A DNA stretch of 64,000 nt from Ignisphaera cupida. GTDB taxonomy: Archaea; Thermoproteota; Thermoprotei_A; Sulfolobales; Ignisphaeraceae. Shown piece by piece: positions 17,919-26,989 of this stretch. A program made the position numbers and the translations under genes. The notes below the pieces were generated by a model, which was given only the letters and a program-made list of their open reading frames with translations, made no database searches and had not been told where the DNA came from. The stretch is taken from assembly GCF_030186535.1 (NCBI RefSeq), contig NZ_JASNVW010000002.1, forward strand, positions 206,001 to 270,000, in the 5' to 3' direction. Numbering within the stretch: the stretch's first letter is position 1; each line of letters opens with the position of its first letter.

Positions 17919-19139
17919 TTGGTGCAATCATTGCATAGCCCACCAACAATGTCAATAAGAAATATTATAGATGCATTAAGAGGGGAAACAGGCTTCATAT
18001 ACACAGCAAAGGCTAGAGAACTTAGTAAAAAAGGCTTCAAAGTCATAAACTTTGGTGTTGGGCAACCAGATTTTCCAACACCAAAACACATTGTTGAAGA
18101 AGCAAAGAATGCTCTTGATAAAGGCTTTACAGGTTATACCGATGTAGCTGGAATACCAGAGCTTAGACAGGCTATAGCAGATTATTTGAATGAGCGATAC
18201 AATTCTGATGTGAAAGCCGATGAGGTTATAGTGACTCCAGGAGCAAAAGCAGCACTGTTTCTCGCTTTTGCAGCTTATGTGAAACCTGGGGATGAGGTTA
18301 TTATACCAGATCCATCGTATTACATGTACCCTGAAATAACAAAGTTTCTTGGTGGAAAACCAGTTTATGTACCGCTTAAGTGGATGGGTGGAGACAAGGG
18401 TTTTGAGCTTGACTTGAACTCTATAGAAAACTCTATAACGAGTAGAACAAGAGCTATTGTTGTAAACAATCCCCATAACCCTACTGGTGCGGTGTTTTCA
18501 CAAAGGGAAATGTCAAAATTGCTTGAAATAGCTATGGAAAGAAACATTCTGGTTATAGTTGATGAAATTTATGATAATTTTGTATATGATGGGGATTTCA
18601 AGTCCTTTATAAGCTTTAACAACTGGAGAGATTATGTTGTATATGCAAATGGTTTTTCAAAAACATTTTCCATGACTGGCTGGAGACTTGGCTATTTAGT
18701 AGTTAGAAAAGAGGTTGCATCTAAATTAACAAAACTTGCTGTAAACATATGGACTTGTGCAACATCGTTTGTTCAAAAAGCTGGTGTAAAAGCGTTGAAG
18801 AATTCTTGGGATTCTGTAAGGGAGATGATAGAAACTTTCAAAAGAAGAAGAGATGTTATGGTGAATGAGCTTAGAAAGGTTAGTGGTGTTGAGGTGTTTA
18901 AAAGCAAAGGAACATTCTATGTATATCCAAATATTGAGAAAGTGTTAAAGAAAATGGGCATAGATGTTGAGACATTTGCTAACAGGCTCTTAGATGAAAA
19001 GCATGTTGTTGTTTTGCCAGGAACGCTATTCTCAGAAACAGAGCTTGGTAAAACCTTCATAAGACTTAGTTTTGCATTAGGTGAGGAACTAATTGCTGAA
19101 GGTATTAAGAGATTGAGAGAATTTGTTGAGCGCTTGTAA
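17919..19139 (+). CDS. Class I aminotransferase, aspartate aminotransferase type
   Basis: A PLP enzyme of fold type I subgroup I-gamma, commonly annotated as aspartate or aromatic aminotransferase. VNNPHNPTGAV and VDEIYDNF carry the PLP-binding Asn and Asp. FSKTFSMTGWRLGY carries the Schiff-base lysine and a conserved arginine, and FIRLSFA ends with the substrate-carboxylate arginine. A TTTTATATGC box around 17890-17899 lies about 26 bases before the TTG/GTG pair at 17919-17924, so translation may begin on a leaderless mRNA. The ATG at 17949 (MSIRNIIDAL) is the alternative start. Amino-donor specificity is not resolved. Confidence 0.88.
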   Translation: MVQSLHSPPTMSIRNIIDALRGETGFIYTAKARELSKKGFKVINFGVGQPDFPTPKHIVEEAKNALDKGFTGYTDVAGIPELRQAIADYLNERYNSDVKADEVIVTPGAKAALFLAFAAYVKPGDEVIIPDPSYYMYPEITKFLGGKPVYVPLKWMGGDKGFELDLNSIENSITSRTRAIVVNNPHNPTGAVFSQREMSKLLEIAMERNILVIVDEIYDNFVYDGDFKSFISFNNWRDYVVYANGFSKTFSMTGWRLGYLVVRKEVASKLTKLAVNIWTCATSFVQKAGVKALKNSWDSVREMIETFKRRRDVMVNELRKVSGVEVFKSKGTFYVYPNIEKVLKKMGIDVETFANRLLDEKHVVVLPGTLFSETELGKTFIRLSFALGEELIAEGIKRLREFVERL

Positions 19140-19209
19140 GTAAATTATTAAACCTGCTTCATCACAAATTAGTGATGACATGGTTTAATCAATACAATGG
19201 TGTTTTAAA

Positions 19210-20439
19210 ATGAAGAAAATTGCAATGATGAATCCCATTGTTGAAATTGATGGAGATGAAATGGCTAGGGTTATGTGGCACTGGGTTAAGGAGAAGCTTA
19301 TAGAGCCTTATGTTGATTTAAAGGTTGAATACTATGATCTTCATATAAAGGTTAGGGATGAGACTAACGATGAGATTACTATTAGAGCTGCTGAAGCCAT
19401 TAAGAGAGTTGGTGTAGCTGTTAAATGCGCTACTATAACACCTAATGCTGAAAGAGTTAAGGAATACAATCTTAAAAAGGAGTGGAGATCCCCAAATGCC
19501 ACAATCAGAGAGATTTTGGATGGCACATTGTTTAGAGCACCTATAATTGTTAGCAACATTAAGCCAGCTGTAAGATTTTGGACAAAGCCAATTGTTGTTG
19601 CAAGACATGCTTTTGGAGATATCTATTCTGGTATTGGCATAAGGTTTGACGAGCCTGGCGAGGCATATTTAGTTTATAGAAGTGTTGGTGGAAGGGAATA
19701 CACAGTTAAAATAGGTTCCTTCTCCTCACCAGGAGTTATACAAGCATATTACAACCTAGACAAATCAATATATTCTTTTGCTAGAGCTGTATTTAAATAT
19801 GCCCTCATATTCAATTTAGATGTGTGGTTCGCTGCAAAGGAAACAATATCCAAGGTTTATGACGCTAGGTTTAAGGAGGTGTTTCAGGAGGTTTATGAGA
19901 AGGAGTTTAGAGAGGAGTTCTCTAGAAGAGGACTCAAATACGAGTATTATCTAATTGACGATGCTTATTCAAGGGCTATGAGATCTGAAGGAGGTTTTGT
20001 ATGGGCTGCTAAAAACTATGATGGAGATGTTTTATCAGACATGATAGCATCTGCATACTCTGGAAGCTTAGCAATGATGACATCAGAACTTCTATCTCCA
20101 GAGGGTTACTACATGGCTGAAGCAGCACATGGAACTGTTCAAAGGCACTACTACAAGTATTTGAAAGGAGAAAAAACATCAACAAACCCAACAGCAATAA
20201 TCTTTGCCTGGGCTAAGGGGCTTAGAAGAAGAGGTGAATTAGATAAGAACAGCGATTTAATTAAGTTTGCTGAAGCACTTGAAAAAGCTGTTATAAAAAC
20301 AATAGAAGTTGATAGAATCATGACCCAAGACATTGCAAAAGTCTCGGATCCCCCAGTAAACATGGTTGCAACAACAGAGGAATTCATAGAAGCTGTTCGA
20401 AAAAACCTTGAACATATTTTACAACATCAAGAATTTTAA
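19210..20439 (+). CDS. icd: Isocitrate dehydrogenase, NADP-type subfamily II
   Basis: Oxidative decarboxylation of isocitrate to 2-oxoglutarate in the citric acid cycle. The N-terminal PIVEIDGDEMARVMW, then VAVKCATITP, RSPNATIREIL and EAAHGTVQRHY, match the dimeric subfamily II enzymes of eukaryotes and some thermophilic bacteria, not the E. coli-like subfamily I usual in Crenarchaeota. The Arg/Tyr/Lys/Asp active-site residues are all in recognisable contexts (SPNAT, RHAFGD, DDAYSRAM). Length (409) is standard. It stands alone, 70 bases after the aminotransferase gene, and is followed by mobile-element debris. Confidence 0.92.
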   Translation: MKKIAMMNPIVEIDGDEMARVMWHWVKEKLIEPYVDLKVEYYDLHIKVRDETNDEITIRAAEAIKRVGVAVKCATITPNAERVKEYNLKKEWRSPNATIREILDGTLFRAPIIVSNIKPAVRFWTKPIVVARHAFGDIYSGIGIRFDEPGEAYLVYRSVGGREYTVKIGSFSSPGVIQAYYNLDKSIYSFARAVFKYALIFNLDVWFAAKETISKVYDARFKEVFQEVYEKEFREEFSRRGLKYEYYLIDDAYSRAMRSEGGFVWAAKNYDGDVLSDMIASAYSGSLAMMTSELLSPEGYYMAEAAHGTVQRHYYKYLKGEKTSTNPTAIIFAWAKGLRRRGELDKNSDLIKFAEALEKAVIKTIEVDRIMTQDIAKVSDPPVNMVATTEEFIEAVRKNLEHILQHQEF

Positions 20440-20577
20440 AATAATTTTATTAAGGTTAGAACTTCAAACTAAATAATGTTTTGTTTAGGGGCTGTTTCAT
20501 AGTTGATGATGAGGCGTGAGGTTTATAAGCTCTGATTTTTCTTGTGTTTGTAGAGCTCTGCAAGGTGATGAAAGCGC

Positions 20578-20733
20578 TGCTCCAAGCCCTGCGAGCTTTC
20601 CGTAGATGGGAGCCCCGTGCCGTTGGGTTCGACAGTCACTCATGAACCCACGGTGATTGCTTGTGATTCATGGGCGAGGTGGAAGTCCTTAGAGATGGCC
20701 CTAAACAACCCTGCAAACAGAATAGCCCTCTAG
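20578..20733 (+). pseudogene. TnpB C-terminal remnant
   Basis: One frame reads ELSVDGSPVPLGSTVTHEP and continues open to a TAG at 20731. This matches the C-terminal stretch HLSTDGSLVALGSTGPHEV of the TnpB encoded at 44042-45418, and the DNA is similar around AGATGGGAGCC..CGTTGGG..TCGACAG. No N-terminal two-thirds of the gene remains. The surrounding 20440-20802 gap holds no other gene. The remnant shows that an IS607/IS605-type element once sat between icd and the HEPN/MNT pair. Confidence 0.6.
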
Positions 20734-20802
20734 GGACAAACGGAATAGAAAACTGGGTTGAGTGTTGGATAGGCTTATAATTGGTGGGGTAGGGTTTCCA
20801 AG

Positions 20803-21189
20803 GTGTCTTATGAGGAAGCTGAGTTATTGAAGGAGAGAGCTGAACGCTTTTTGGAGAACGCGAAAGAATTGATTGAGAAAGGAGTTTACGACTTAGCTGC
20901 TTTTAATTTAGAGCAGTACTGTCAGCTAATACTAAAGTACTTGCTTCTCATTGAGACTGGTACATATCCTCGAACTCACTCTCCTATAAGACTCTTAGAG
21001 ATACTCTCATCTATTAAGCCTGGCTTAAAAATACTGTTAGATAATGAAAATCATTATCTAATGATCACGAAACTTGAAGATGCATATATAGGAGCTAGAT
21101 ATCTACCACGACGATATACTGAGAAAGAAGTTAAAGCCATGTATAGATTTGTTGTTGAGGTGTTTAAACGTGTCGTTGAAGGAGTTTAA
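20803..21189 (+). CDS. HEPN domain protein, toxin-type partner of MNT
   Basis: A 128-residue all-helical HEPN protein. AFNLEQYCQLILKYLL is the typical second helix, and GARYLPRRYTEKEV the region just after the HEPN core. HEPN proteins paired with minimal nucleotidyltransferases are toxin-like RNases whose partner blocks them, often by adenylylation. The start is GTG. The downstream nucleotidyltransferase gene overlaps its last 20 bases, a standard HEPN-MNT arrangement. Catalytic R-x4-6-H residues are not clear here, so it may be a degenerate or purely regulatory HEPN. Confidence 0.8.
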   Translation: MSYEEAELLKERAERFLENAKELIEKGVYDLAAFNLEQYCQLILKYLLLIETGTYPRTHSPIRLLEILSSIKPGLKILLDNENHYLMITKLEDAYIGARYLPRRYTEKEVKAMYRFVVEVFKRVVEGV

Positions 21190-21520
21190 AATATATATAG
21201 AGTATTCGAAGAGAATTCGAGAGACTTTCTCAAATCCTATTGAATTCCTAAAGAAGGTTAAGGAAGACATACTTAAGATGCTGCCCAATGCAGAAATATA
21301 CTTATTTGGCAGTGTCTCAAGGGGTAAGTATACACTTTCAAGCGACATCGACGTATTAATCGTTGTTGACAACCTAGAGGGAGTTGATGTTGACTTAGTA
21401 AAAGCAAAAATTAAGAAGAAATACATAGATAATCCACTAGAAATACACTTGATTGATAGAAAAATCCTTAAAAACTGGTACTCTAAATTCATACAAAAAG
21501 AAGAACTAATTAAAATCTAG
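21170..21520 (+). CDS. MNT-type nucleotidyltransferase (HEPN partner)
   Basis: A minimal nucleotidyltransferase of about 116 residues. FGSVSRGKYTLSSDIDVLIV contains the GS-x10-D-x-D metal- and nucleotide-binding signature. In HEPN/MNT pairs it is the antitoxin, acting by binding or AMP transfer. The GTG at 21170 is chosen because GAGGTG lies 7 bases upstream; upstream TTG codons are in frame but lack a ribosome site. Its start overlaps the HEPN gene, giving coupled translation. It converges, across about 500 bases of IS debris, with a second HEPN/MNT pair. Confidence 0.82.
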   Translation: MSLKEFKIYIEYSKRIRETFSNPIEFLKKVKEDILKMLPNAEIYLFGSVSRGKYTLSSDIDVLIVVDNLEGVDVDLVKAKIKKKYIDNPLEIHLIDRKILKNWYSKFIQKEELIKI

Positions 21521-21650
21521 CATCCGCCTCTGTCAGCTGTTTTTGAATTTCATGTAAGTTTATAGAAAAAGTTAGTATATGCAAGCCGTTCCTCGCCATC
21601 ATAAGACAAGCCTTTATGTATCATCTCTTGCATTTGCTACGCGAGCTGTT

Positions 21651-21915
21651 TTACAACTGAAAGCCTTGCCTTTTAAAGACGGGGATGAAAATTCACAGGT
21701 TTTGCACCTCATATTATCTAGTGATGATAAATACTAGCTGCATTCACTATTCAATGATGGATTGCCCAAGAGCTTGATGTGCTGTTGGCAACACGAAGAA
21801 AAGCCATTGTTCAGATGGGGATCTCTGACCACCCTAACTGCTCAGCAGATGATAGATGTAGCCACGAATAGATGCTGGGAACCAATGAGCCTGTAAAGAG
21901 GAGGAGATCAGAATG
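21651..21915 (+). mobile_element. Decayed insertion-sequence 3' relic, copy B
   Basis: A second copy of the segment at 10497-10770, in the same orientation. It starts TTTTACAACTGAAAGCC and contains TTGGCAACAC at 21785, TCAGATGGGG at 21811 and CGAATAGATGCTGG at 21865, ending near GAGGAGATCAGA. GCCTTGCCTTTTAAAGACGG near its start could fold like the terminal hairpins of IS200/IS605 elements. No reading frame is preserved. Nothing else is seen in the 21521-22039 gap. Confidence 0.4.
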
Positions 21916-22039
21916 TTTAAACAGTATTCTTCACCGGATTTTAACTATAAAATTCATGTACTTATCTTTTGAGAATGGCTCAAAAAGCAGAAGAACGTCC
22001 ATTTCCTAATTCTCATAGAATTCGATATGGTTGCAACAT

Positions 22040-22489
22040 TTAATTGATTGAAAAACTATTACTAATTGCTTGTTTTGTATTGGGGGAGAGAATTAGCCAT
22101 GTTCTACCCTTCTTCACGTACATTTTCTTTACCTTTCTCATTAGTTCCATTACTCTAGGACTAGTTTTTAGAGCAATTCCCTCAATTAATGCTGATAGAG
22201 CCAGTGGGTTGCCTTTTAAAGACATTGACTCTAATTCTTCAAAAGTGTAGAAAAACGCGTCTACTCTATACTTTTTCAATTCTGCTGAAATAGTGAACCT
22301 GTCTAAAGGATTCAATTCTCTAACTTCATCTGTTATAATTAACAAGTCTATGTCACTCCATTCTCCCCCACCACTTCTACTCCAAGAACCAAACACTATC
22401 AAAGCTTCTACACCGAATCTCTTCTCTATTTCACTAATCGCCTTTGCTAAATATTCACTCCAATCTCCATTAATCGTTTTTTCACCCAC
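22040..22489 (-). CDS. MNT-type nucleotidyltransferase, second pair
   Basis: A 149-residue nucleotidyltransferase with FGSWSRSGGGEWSDIDLLII, the GS-x-D-x-D core of the Pol-beta minimal nucleotidyltransferases, and a C-terminal helix typical of antitoxins. The GTG start overlaps the end of the HEPN gene by 43 bases. The last 15 residues or so (after TWLILSPN) are unlike family members and may be read-through into non-coding sequence. The pair faces the first HEPN/MNT pair tail to tail. Confidence 0.82.
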   Translation of the reverse strand: MGEKTINGDWSEYLAKAISEIEKRFGVEALIVFGSWSRSGGGEWSDIDLLIITDEVRELNPLDRFTISAELKKYRVDAFFYTFEELESMSLKGNPLALSALIEGIALKTSPRVMELMRKVKKMYVKKGRTWLILSPNTKQAISNSFSIN

Positions 22490-22866
22490 TCAACTATGTT
22501 TTTAGCAGCCATAAGAGCTTTTTCAGCTGTTGGCTCATCGTAGTACATTCCAGGATAGCCAGATTCAAAAGCATTAGGATGTCTCGATGGTATATAGTGT
22601 CTATCAAGCTCTCTAGCATAAACACAAAGCTCCTCAGGTATATGTTCATCAATACTCAACTCAGTTAGCAATTCAATGATTGAGTGTCCCCATGAGCTCT
22701 TGCCATGAGCATACATCAACGCTTTCACAGCTTTCTCAGCTGCTTGCTGAGCTTGGAAACAGCTCCACTCATAGTTACCACTCCTTAAGCTATCTCCAGC
22801 AGCCTTCAAATCCCTAAGTGCTTGAAGAAACCATCTCCTAGCCTCCTCAAAACGCTCCAACAACAA
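22447..22866 (-). CDS. HEPN domain protein, second pair
   Basis: A 139-residue HEPN protein. LKAAGDSLRSGNYEWSCFQA and QQAAEKAVKALMYAHG form the first two core helices, WGHSIIELL holds the conserved His, and DRHYIPSRHPNAF is the R-x-x-P-type region. It is clearly divergent from the HEPN at 20803 and closer to the common archaeal type. Two TTG codons at 22861-22866 can start it, with GGTGA just upstream, and a TATA-like ATATAAAA lies near 22912. The likely role is a toxin-type RNase or RNA-binding partner of the overlapping MNT gene. Confidence 0.82.
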   Translation of the reverse strand: MLLERFEEARRWFLQALRDLKAAGDSLRSGNYEWSCFQAQQAAEKAVKALMYAHGKSSWGHSIIELLTELSIDEHIPEELCVYARELDRHYIPSRHPNAFESGYPGMYYDEPTAEKALMAAKNIVEWVKKRLMEIGVNI

Positions 22867-23035
22867 TCACCAATCCTTACACAACATAATTCTGCTTCAT
22901 CACTCTAGTTTTATATCTACAACACACTAACTATTTTTGCTTAAACCAACTTTTAACTAGATTTAGATATAGAAAAGCAAGCAACTGGAAAATAGATATC
23001 GTTATTTAAATACCTTCAACAAGTAGAATCATTAA

Positions 23036-23047
23036 TTCACATGTGAA
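23036..23047. promoter_or_regulatory. Perfect 12-base palindrome upstream of the HEPN/MNT pair
   Basis: TTCACATGTGAA lies about 170 bases before the HEPN start, in the 282-base gap before the alcohol dehydrogenase stop codon. It has the symmetry of a dimeric repressor site, but no regulator or repeat copy links to it. Confidence 0.2.
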
Positions 23048-23148
23048 GAATTTAATAGGTAATTGAAACTGAAACTCAATGAATTGAATTAATTATGAAA
23101 AAATTTGCTAAAAACCTCAACTAGATACCCAAAAAGTTTTGCTTAAAC

Positions 23149-24168
23149 TCAATGTGGTTTTATGACTGCTCTGCCTATGACAGCTCCTCTTCTGAGCTTC
23201 TCCAAAACCTCGTTTATTCTTTCAAGAGGAGCAACCTCATCCACTATAATCCTTATTTTTCCTTCAGCAACTAGATTAACTGCTTCTACAAGTTCTTGAA
23301 GGGTATTGCCCACAGAACCTATAATAGCGGCTTCTTTGACAACTAGATCCAGTGGATTTACATTTGCAAGCTCTCCTGTGTATCCAATAACAACTATTCT
23401 ACCCTTTTTAGCAAGCATTTTAACAGAGTTTGAGAATGTTTCTTTAGAACCAACAAGCTCGTAAACAATATCTGCACCTCTACCATTTGTTATGTTCAAC
23501 ACACTTTTAACAACATCTTCTCTAGCTGCATTAACTACATAGTCTGCACCAAGCTCTTTTGCAACTCTAAGCTTTTCATCTCTTCTCCCAATAGCAATAA
23601 CCTTAGCACCAACAAGCTTATTATACTGTATCAGTGCAAAACCAACACCTCCAACACCATAAACAACAGTATATTCCCCAACTTTTGGAGAAGCCTTTTT
23701 AGTAGCGTGAACAGCTGTTGTAACACTACAACCTATTGGAGCTGCATATTCAAATGGGATATTATCAGGTATCTTAACAACATTTCTAGCTGGAACCTTC
23801 ACGTATTCAGCAAAGCCACCATCTGATATGAAGCCATATTCCGCTTTAGGATTCTCACAAAGATTCTCTTCACCAACTAAGCAATATCTGCATTTACCAC
23901 ATCCAACATAGTAATAGACAACAACCCTATCCCCTGGCTTAACATCTACAACACCATCACCAATCTCTTCAACAACACCTGCAATTTCATGGCCAAGGGT
24001 TATTGGATAAACACCTAAATCTAGAACTCCATTAAGAAAATGTAGTTCTGTATGGCAAACACCAGCAGCTTCTACACGAACAAGCACTTCTCCATAGCCA
24101 GGTCTAGGCTTAGGAACATCTTCTATAACAAGAGGTTTGTGAGGACCATAAAACCTAGCGGCTCTCAT
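23149..24168 (-). CDS. Zinc-dependent medium-chain alcohol dehydrogenase
   Basis: A 339-residue MDR-family dehydrogenase. Catalytic zinc ligands are Cys in GVCHTELH and His in TLGHEIAG. GCGKCRYCLVGEENLC supplies the four cysteines of the structural zinc. VVYGVGGVGFALIQ is the nucleotide-binding turn, and IAIGRRDEK follows, where an Arg suggests but does not prove NADP binding. It oxidises alcohols or reduces aldehydes. The order of motifs and length are those of archaeal tetrameric alcohol dehydrogenases. It is a single-gene unit. The physiological substrate is unknown. Confidence 0.9.
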   Translation of the reverse strand: MRAARFYGPHKPLVIEDVPKPRPGYGEVLVRVEAAGVCHTELHFLNGVLDLGVYPITLGHEIAGVVEEIGDGVVDVKPGDRVVVYYYVGCGKCRYCLVGEENLCENPKAEYGFISDGGFAEYVKVPARNVVKIPDNIPFEYAAPIGCSVTTAVHATKKASPKVGEYTVVYGVGGVGFALIQYNKLVGAKVIAIGRRDEKLRVAKELGADYVVNAAREDVVKSVLNITNGRGADIVYELVGSKETFSNSVKMLAKKGRIVVIGYTGELANVNPLDLVVKEAAIIGSVGNTLQELVEAVNLVAEGKIRIIVDEVAPLERINEVLEKLRRGAVIGRAVIKPH

Positions 24169-24217
24169 GTTTCAAAACCATTACAAGCTTAATGTTAGGC
24201 AATACTTAAATAATTTT

Positions 24218-25282
24218 CTATGTTAACACCTTTTCAATAGCATTTCTTTCCAGTGCTAATCTAATCTCTCTTGCAATTCTTCTACCTGTGCTCATTGGCT
24301 CATTCCAGTATAGATATGAATATGGGCTTCCATTCACATATAGATTAGTTCCAGCAACAATTCTACCAGAGAATTCAAAGACCTTTATATTCATGTTATC
24401 ATCAATTATACTCTCTAGGCAAAACGGCCCTATTACACCTGGTGGCAAACTCTTCTTTGTTTCTTCAACAAACTTCATTCCAAACTCCAAAACTTTTGGC
24501 AACAAACTTTCTCTTAGCACTAAAGGAATGTTGCCAACAACAACAAATGTTGGCTCAGCACCTATTTCAACTAAAACATCTTGTGGAGCTCTTCTCAAAC
24601 CATCAACATTTGTTTCATACCTTATATCTGCTCCCAAGATCTCTAATCTATTTAGAATTGGGCTGTAGAAATAGTGGTAATAAGCTGTTACACCAACTAA
24701 ATATTCTTGAATCATAGCCTCTTCAAATGATTTTATAAGGCCTTCCTCAACTCTTTTTCTAAGACCATTAATGACTTCGTCACGATTTCTAGCTATGAAA
24801 TAGCCCTTGCCACCTTTAGCTCCAGGCATTTTAACAATAACTGGCTTATCTATATAATCATTGATTGTGTATATCCTTGGCGTTGGTATTTCAGCTTTTT
24901 GCAGCAAACTCATTTTAGCCCATTGATTAGCCTCAACTCTGAACAGCTTTCTTAAACCAAATATTGGTATGGGGATGTTCTCAGCACAATCAAGCCCAAC
25001 ATACTCCACATAGCTTCCATGAGGAACTATAACAGCGTTCAACGAAATCAACTTATTGATAATATCCTCTCTACACAGATCACTCCAACGATCTAACACA
25101 ATAAAATAATCAATTAAATGCCTGAAATGCTCATAAAACCAGAGTCTATCTCTAACAACAATTGCTATAGTGCTAAACCCCTCAGCCTTGGCACCATGGA
25201 ATATCTGAAGAGATGAGTGACTTGCTAACGTGGCTATGGAGATTTTTCCAAAATCATATTTCGACAAGATGTTGCTAATCAT
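24218..25282 (-). CDS. purP: Formate-dependent AICAR ligase
   Basis: PurP makes FAICAR from AICAR, formate and ATP in the archaeal purine pathway. The 354-residue ATP-grasp protein begins with the family's [21 protein letters not shown] segment, here seen from about residue 16. It also has [13 protein letters not shown] (ATP-grasp loop) and [12 protein letters not shown] (metal-binding end). GGTGATG precedes the start. No other purine gene is next to it. PurP is essentially confined to archaea, which supports the lineage call. Confidence 0.92.
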   Translation of the reverse strand: MISNILSKYDFGKISIATLASHSSLQIFHGAKAEGFSTIAIVVRDRLWFYEHFRHLIDYFIVLDRWSDLCREDIINKLISLNAVIVPHGSYVEYVGLDCAENIPIPIFGLRKLFRVEANQWAKMSLLQKAEIPTPRIYTINDYIDKPVIVKMPGAKGGKGYFIARNRDEVINGLRKRVEEGLIKSFEEAMIQEYLVGVTAYYHYFYSPILNRLEILGADIRYETNVDGLRRAPQDVLVEIGAEPTFVVVGNIPLVLRESLLPKVLEFGMKFVEETKKSLPPGVIGPFCLESIIDDNMNIKVFEFSGRIVAGTNLYVNGSPYSYLYWNEPMSTGRRIAREIRLALERNAIEKVLT

Positions 25283-25423
25283 GGCTCATCACCATTAATA
25301 AAGATGTGCAACACTTGTAATGCTAAGTAAATTAAATAGTGGCTTAGCTTATATTAAGCTTGTTTTGTTATCATCTAAGATAATCATAATCTAAGTGTAA
25401 TAAGAATTAAGGTATAGACATGG

Positions 25424-26026
25424 TTATAGCTGTGTTGCTTGGCTGAATTTCTCTATGAATTCCAGTAAATATGCTAGCTCTTCTTTTGATAGCTTTGATA
25501 ACCAATCTACTGAGTATCCATAGTACACAGGCTTTTCCCCAAAGATTATCTTTATAACCTCCTCAGCCACTTCATTAACACTTTTAGATGTTACATCAAT
25601 TTCCACAACCATCTCTTCCCCAAGTTCTTCAACAGCATTTGCTGTACACACACCAACAAGTTCTGCTTCAATATTTTCTGCAATCTTTTTACCATCCCAT
25701 CCCCTGTTCTCCAAAATTTTTATGAGTTCAACTGGGTTTCTCCTCAACACGAAGACTATTTCGAGAACATCTCTAGGAACTATCTCCACATAGTGACCAA
25801 CTATTATCAAAGGTCCAGACTCTTTTGCAAGTTTCTCAATGGATTTGCCTAGCTTTTCCTCATCAATTATATAGCTCTTCCTCTCACTATCAAAAGCTAT
25901 TACATAGTTATTTCTTATTGCAAAATCACTTAACTCCACAACATCCAGGCCTAGCTCCTGAGAAACTCTCTTTGCAAGCTGGGATTTTCCAGTTCCAGGA
26001 ACCCCTGAAATCCCTATTGATTTCAT
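25424..26026 (-). CDS. AK6/Fap7-type adenylate kinase
   Basis: A 200-residue P-loop kinase with Walker A GVPGTGKSQLAKR, LSDFAIRNNYV as the NMP-binding region, and LRRNPVELIKILENRGW as the lid segment of the Fap7/AK6 family. Eukaryotic Fap7 acts in 18S rRNA processing and small-subunit maturation, and archaeal members are considered homologous. It may act as adenylate kinase, ribosome factor or both. A C-terminal extension of about 25 residues after EKPVYYGYS is charged and not recognised. Confidence 0.82.
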   Translation of the reverse strand: MKSIGISGVPGTGKSQLAKRVSQELGLDVVELSDFAIRNNYVIAFDSERKSYIIDEEKLGKSIEKLAKESGPLIIVGHYVEIVPRDVLEIVFVLRRNPVELIKILENRGWDGKKIAENIEAELVGVCTANAVEELGEEMVVEIDVTSKSVNEVAEEVIKIIFGEKPVYYGYSVDWLSKLSKEELAYLLEFIEKFSQATQL

Positions 26027-26208
26027 AGCACATCAGCAAATATTAGTATTCATTGCAACATGAATCCTTAAAAAGGTTTTATAAAGTTTTAAGCCCTTTA
26101 ATATTGTTATCACAATATTGCTTAAGAATACGAAGGGAATAATCTGATCAATTTGCCCTAGCTCTTAAATATAGTGAACCATACTATAATGGTTATCGGG
26201 AAAAACCC

Positions 26209-26871
26209 ATGGTCTCAATGTCTGACTTTGAAAAGAGATGGGCTGGCGGGCCATCAGTTGGTGAGAAGTTTAAGGAGCTATTCAAGAAGAAGGAGCCTAT
26301 AAAGCAGAAGCTTGTCATGGCTGATTACAAGATAAGAGCAATGGTTAGCAGACTCGAGGTCTTCATAGAGAGGCTTAGAGAAAGAGATAGAACATTGTTT
26401 GAGAGAGTAGTTGATGCTTTGACTCAGGGAGATGAAGTTAGAGCAGCTATGTATGCAAATGAAATTGCGGAAATTAGAAAAATGGTTAGACAATTGACAG
26501 TTACACAAGTAGCTCTAGAGCAAGTTGCGCTAAGACTAGATACTGTTATAACCATGGGCGATGTAATGGCAGGTCTAATACCTGTTGTAGGTGTTATAAG
26601 AGAGCTTAGAGGAATTATAAAGGGTATAATGCCTGAAATGTCTCTTGAGCTATCAGAAGTTGAAGAAGGTCTAAGAGATGTTGTGATATCAGCTGGAGAA
26701 GCACTTGGAATGCCTGCTGGAGACATATACACAACACCAGAAGCCAGGAAGATACTTGAGGAAGCAAAAATAGTAGCTGAGCAGAGAATGAAGGAAAAGT
26801 TCCCAGAACTACCATCAGCAATCACATCAGCAGCTCAAAAAGCCACAGCACCAGCAACAGGCTCTGCTTAA
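26209..26871 (+). CDS. ESCRT-III-like cell division protein (CdvB paralog)
   Basis: A 220-residue, mostly helical Snf7-family protein. SVGEKFKELFKKKEPIKQK and the long basic first helix, then LTVTQVALEQVALRLDTV and VIRELRGIIKG, match crenarchaeal CdvB paralogs (CdvB1/B2 type). These polymerise at the membrane during division or vesicle budding. The C-terminus ends in a small Ala/Thr/Pro-rich tail and has no winged helix for CdvA binding, unlike CdvB itself. cdvA and cdvC are not nearby, so this is a dispersed paralog. Starts at ATG 26209 and ATG 26218 are both possible. Confidence 0.88.
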   Translation: MVSMSDFEKRWAGGPSVGEKFKELFKKKEPIKQKLVMADYKIRAMVSRLEVFIERLRERDRTLFERVVDALTQGDEVRAAMYANEIAEIRKMVRQLTVTQVALEQVALRLDTVITMGDVMAGLIPVVGVIRELRGIIKGIMPEMSLELSEVEEGLRDVVISAGEALGMPAGDIYTTPEARKILEEAKIVAEQRMKEKFPELPSAITSAAQKATAPATGSA

Positions 26872-26989
26872 ACAATTTTTCAATTCAATTCACGTTTTTA
26901 GGTATAGTAAAGCTTTTTTATGTTTCCACACTATTTTTCTTATTAACATGTACTATGTATTTATTATTTAGAACAATATATGGTGAATT

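Noticed and set aside
17976-18476. 166-codon minus-strand frame
   Set aside because: Antisense to the aminotransferase gene, with no ribosome site and no family likeness.
20471-20770. Possible RNase P RNA or SRP RNA (GGAAGTCC, hairpin CCGTTGGGTTC/GAACCCACGG)
   Set aside because: The conserved cores do not line up in order, and the same bases align in frame with the C-terminus of the resident TnpB, which explains them better.
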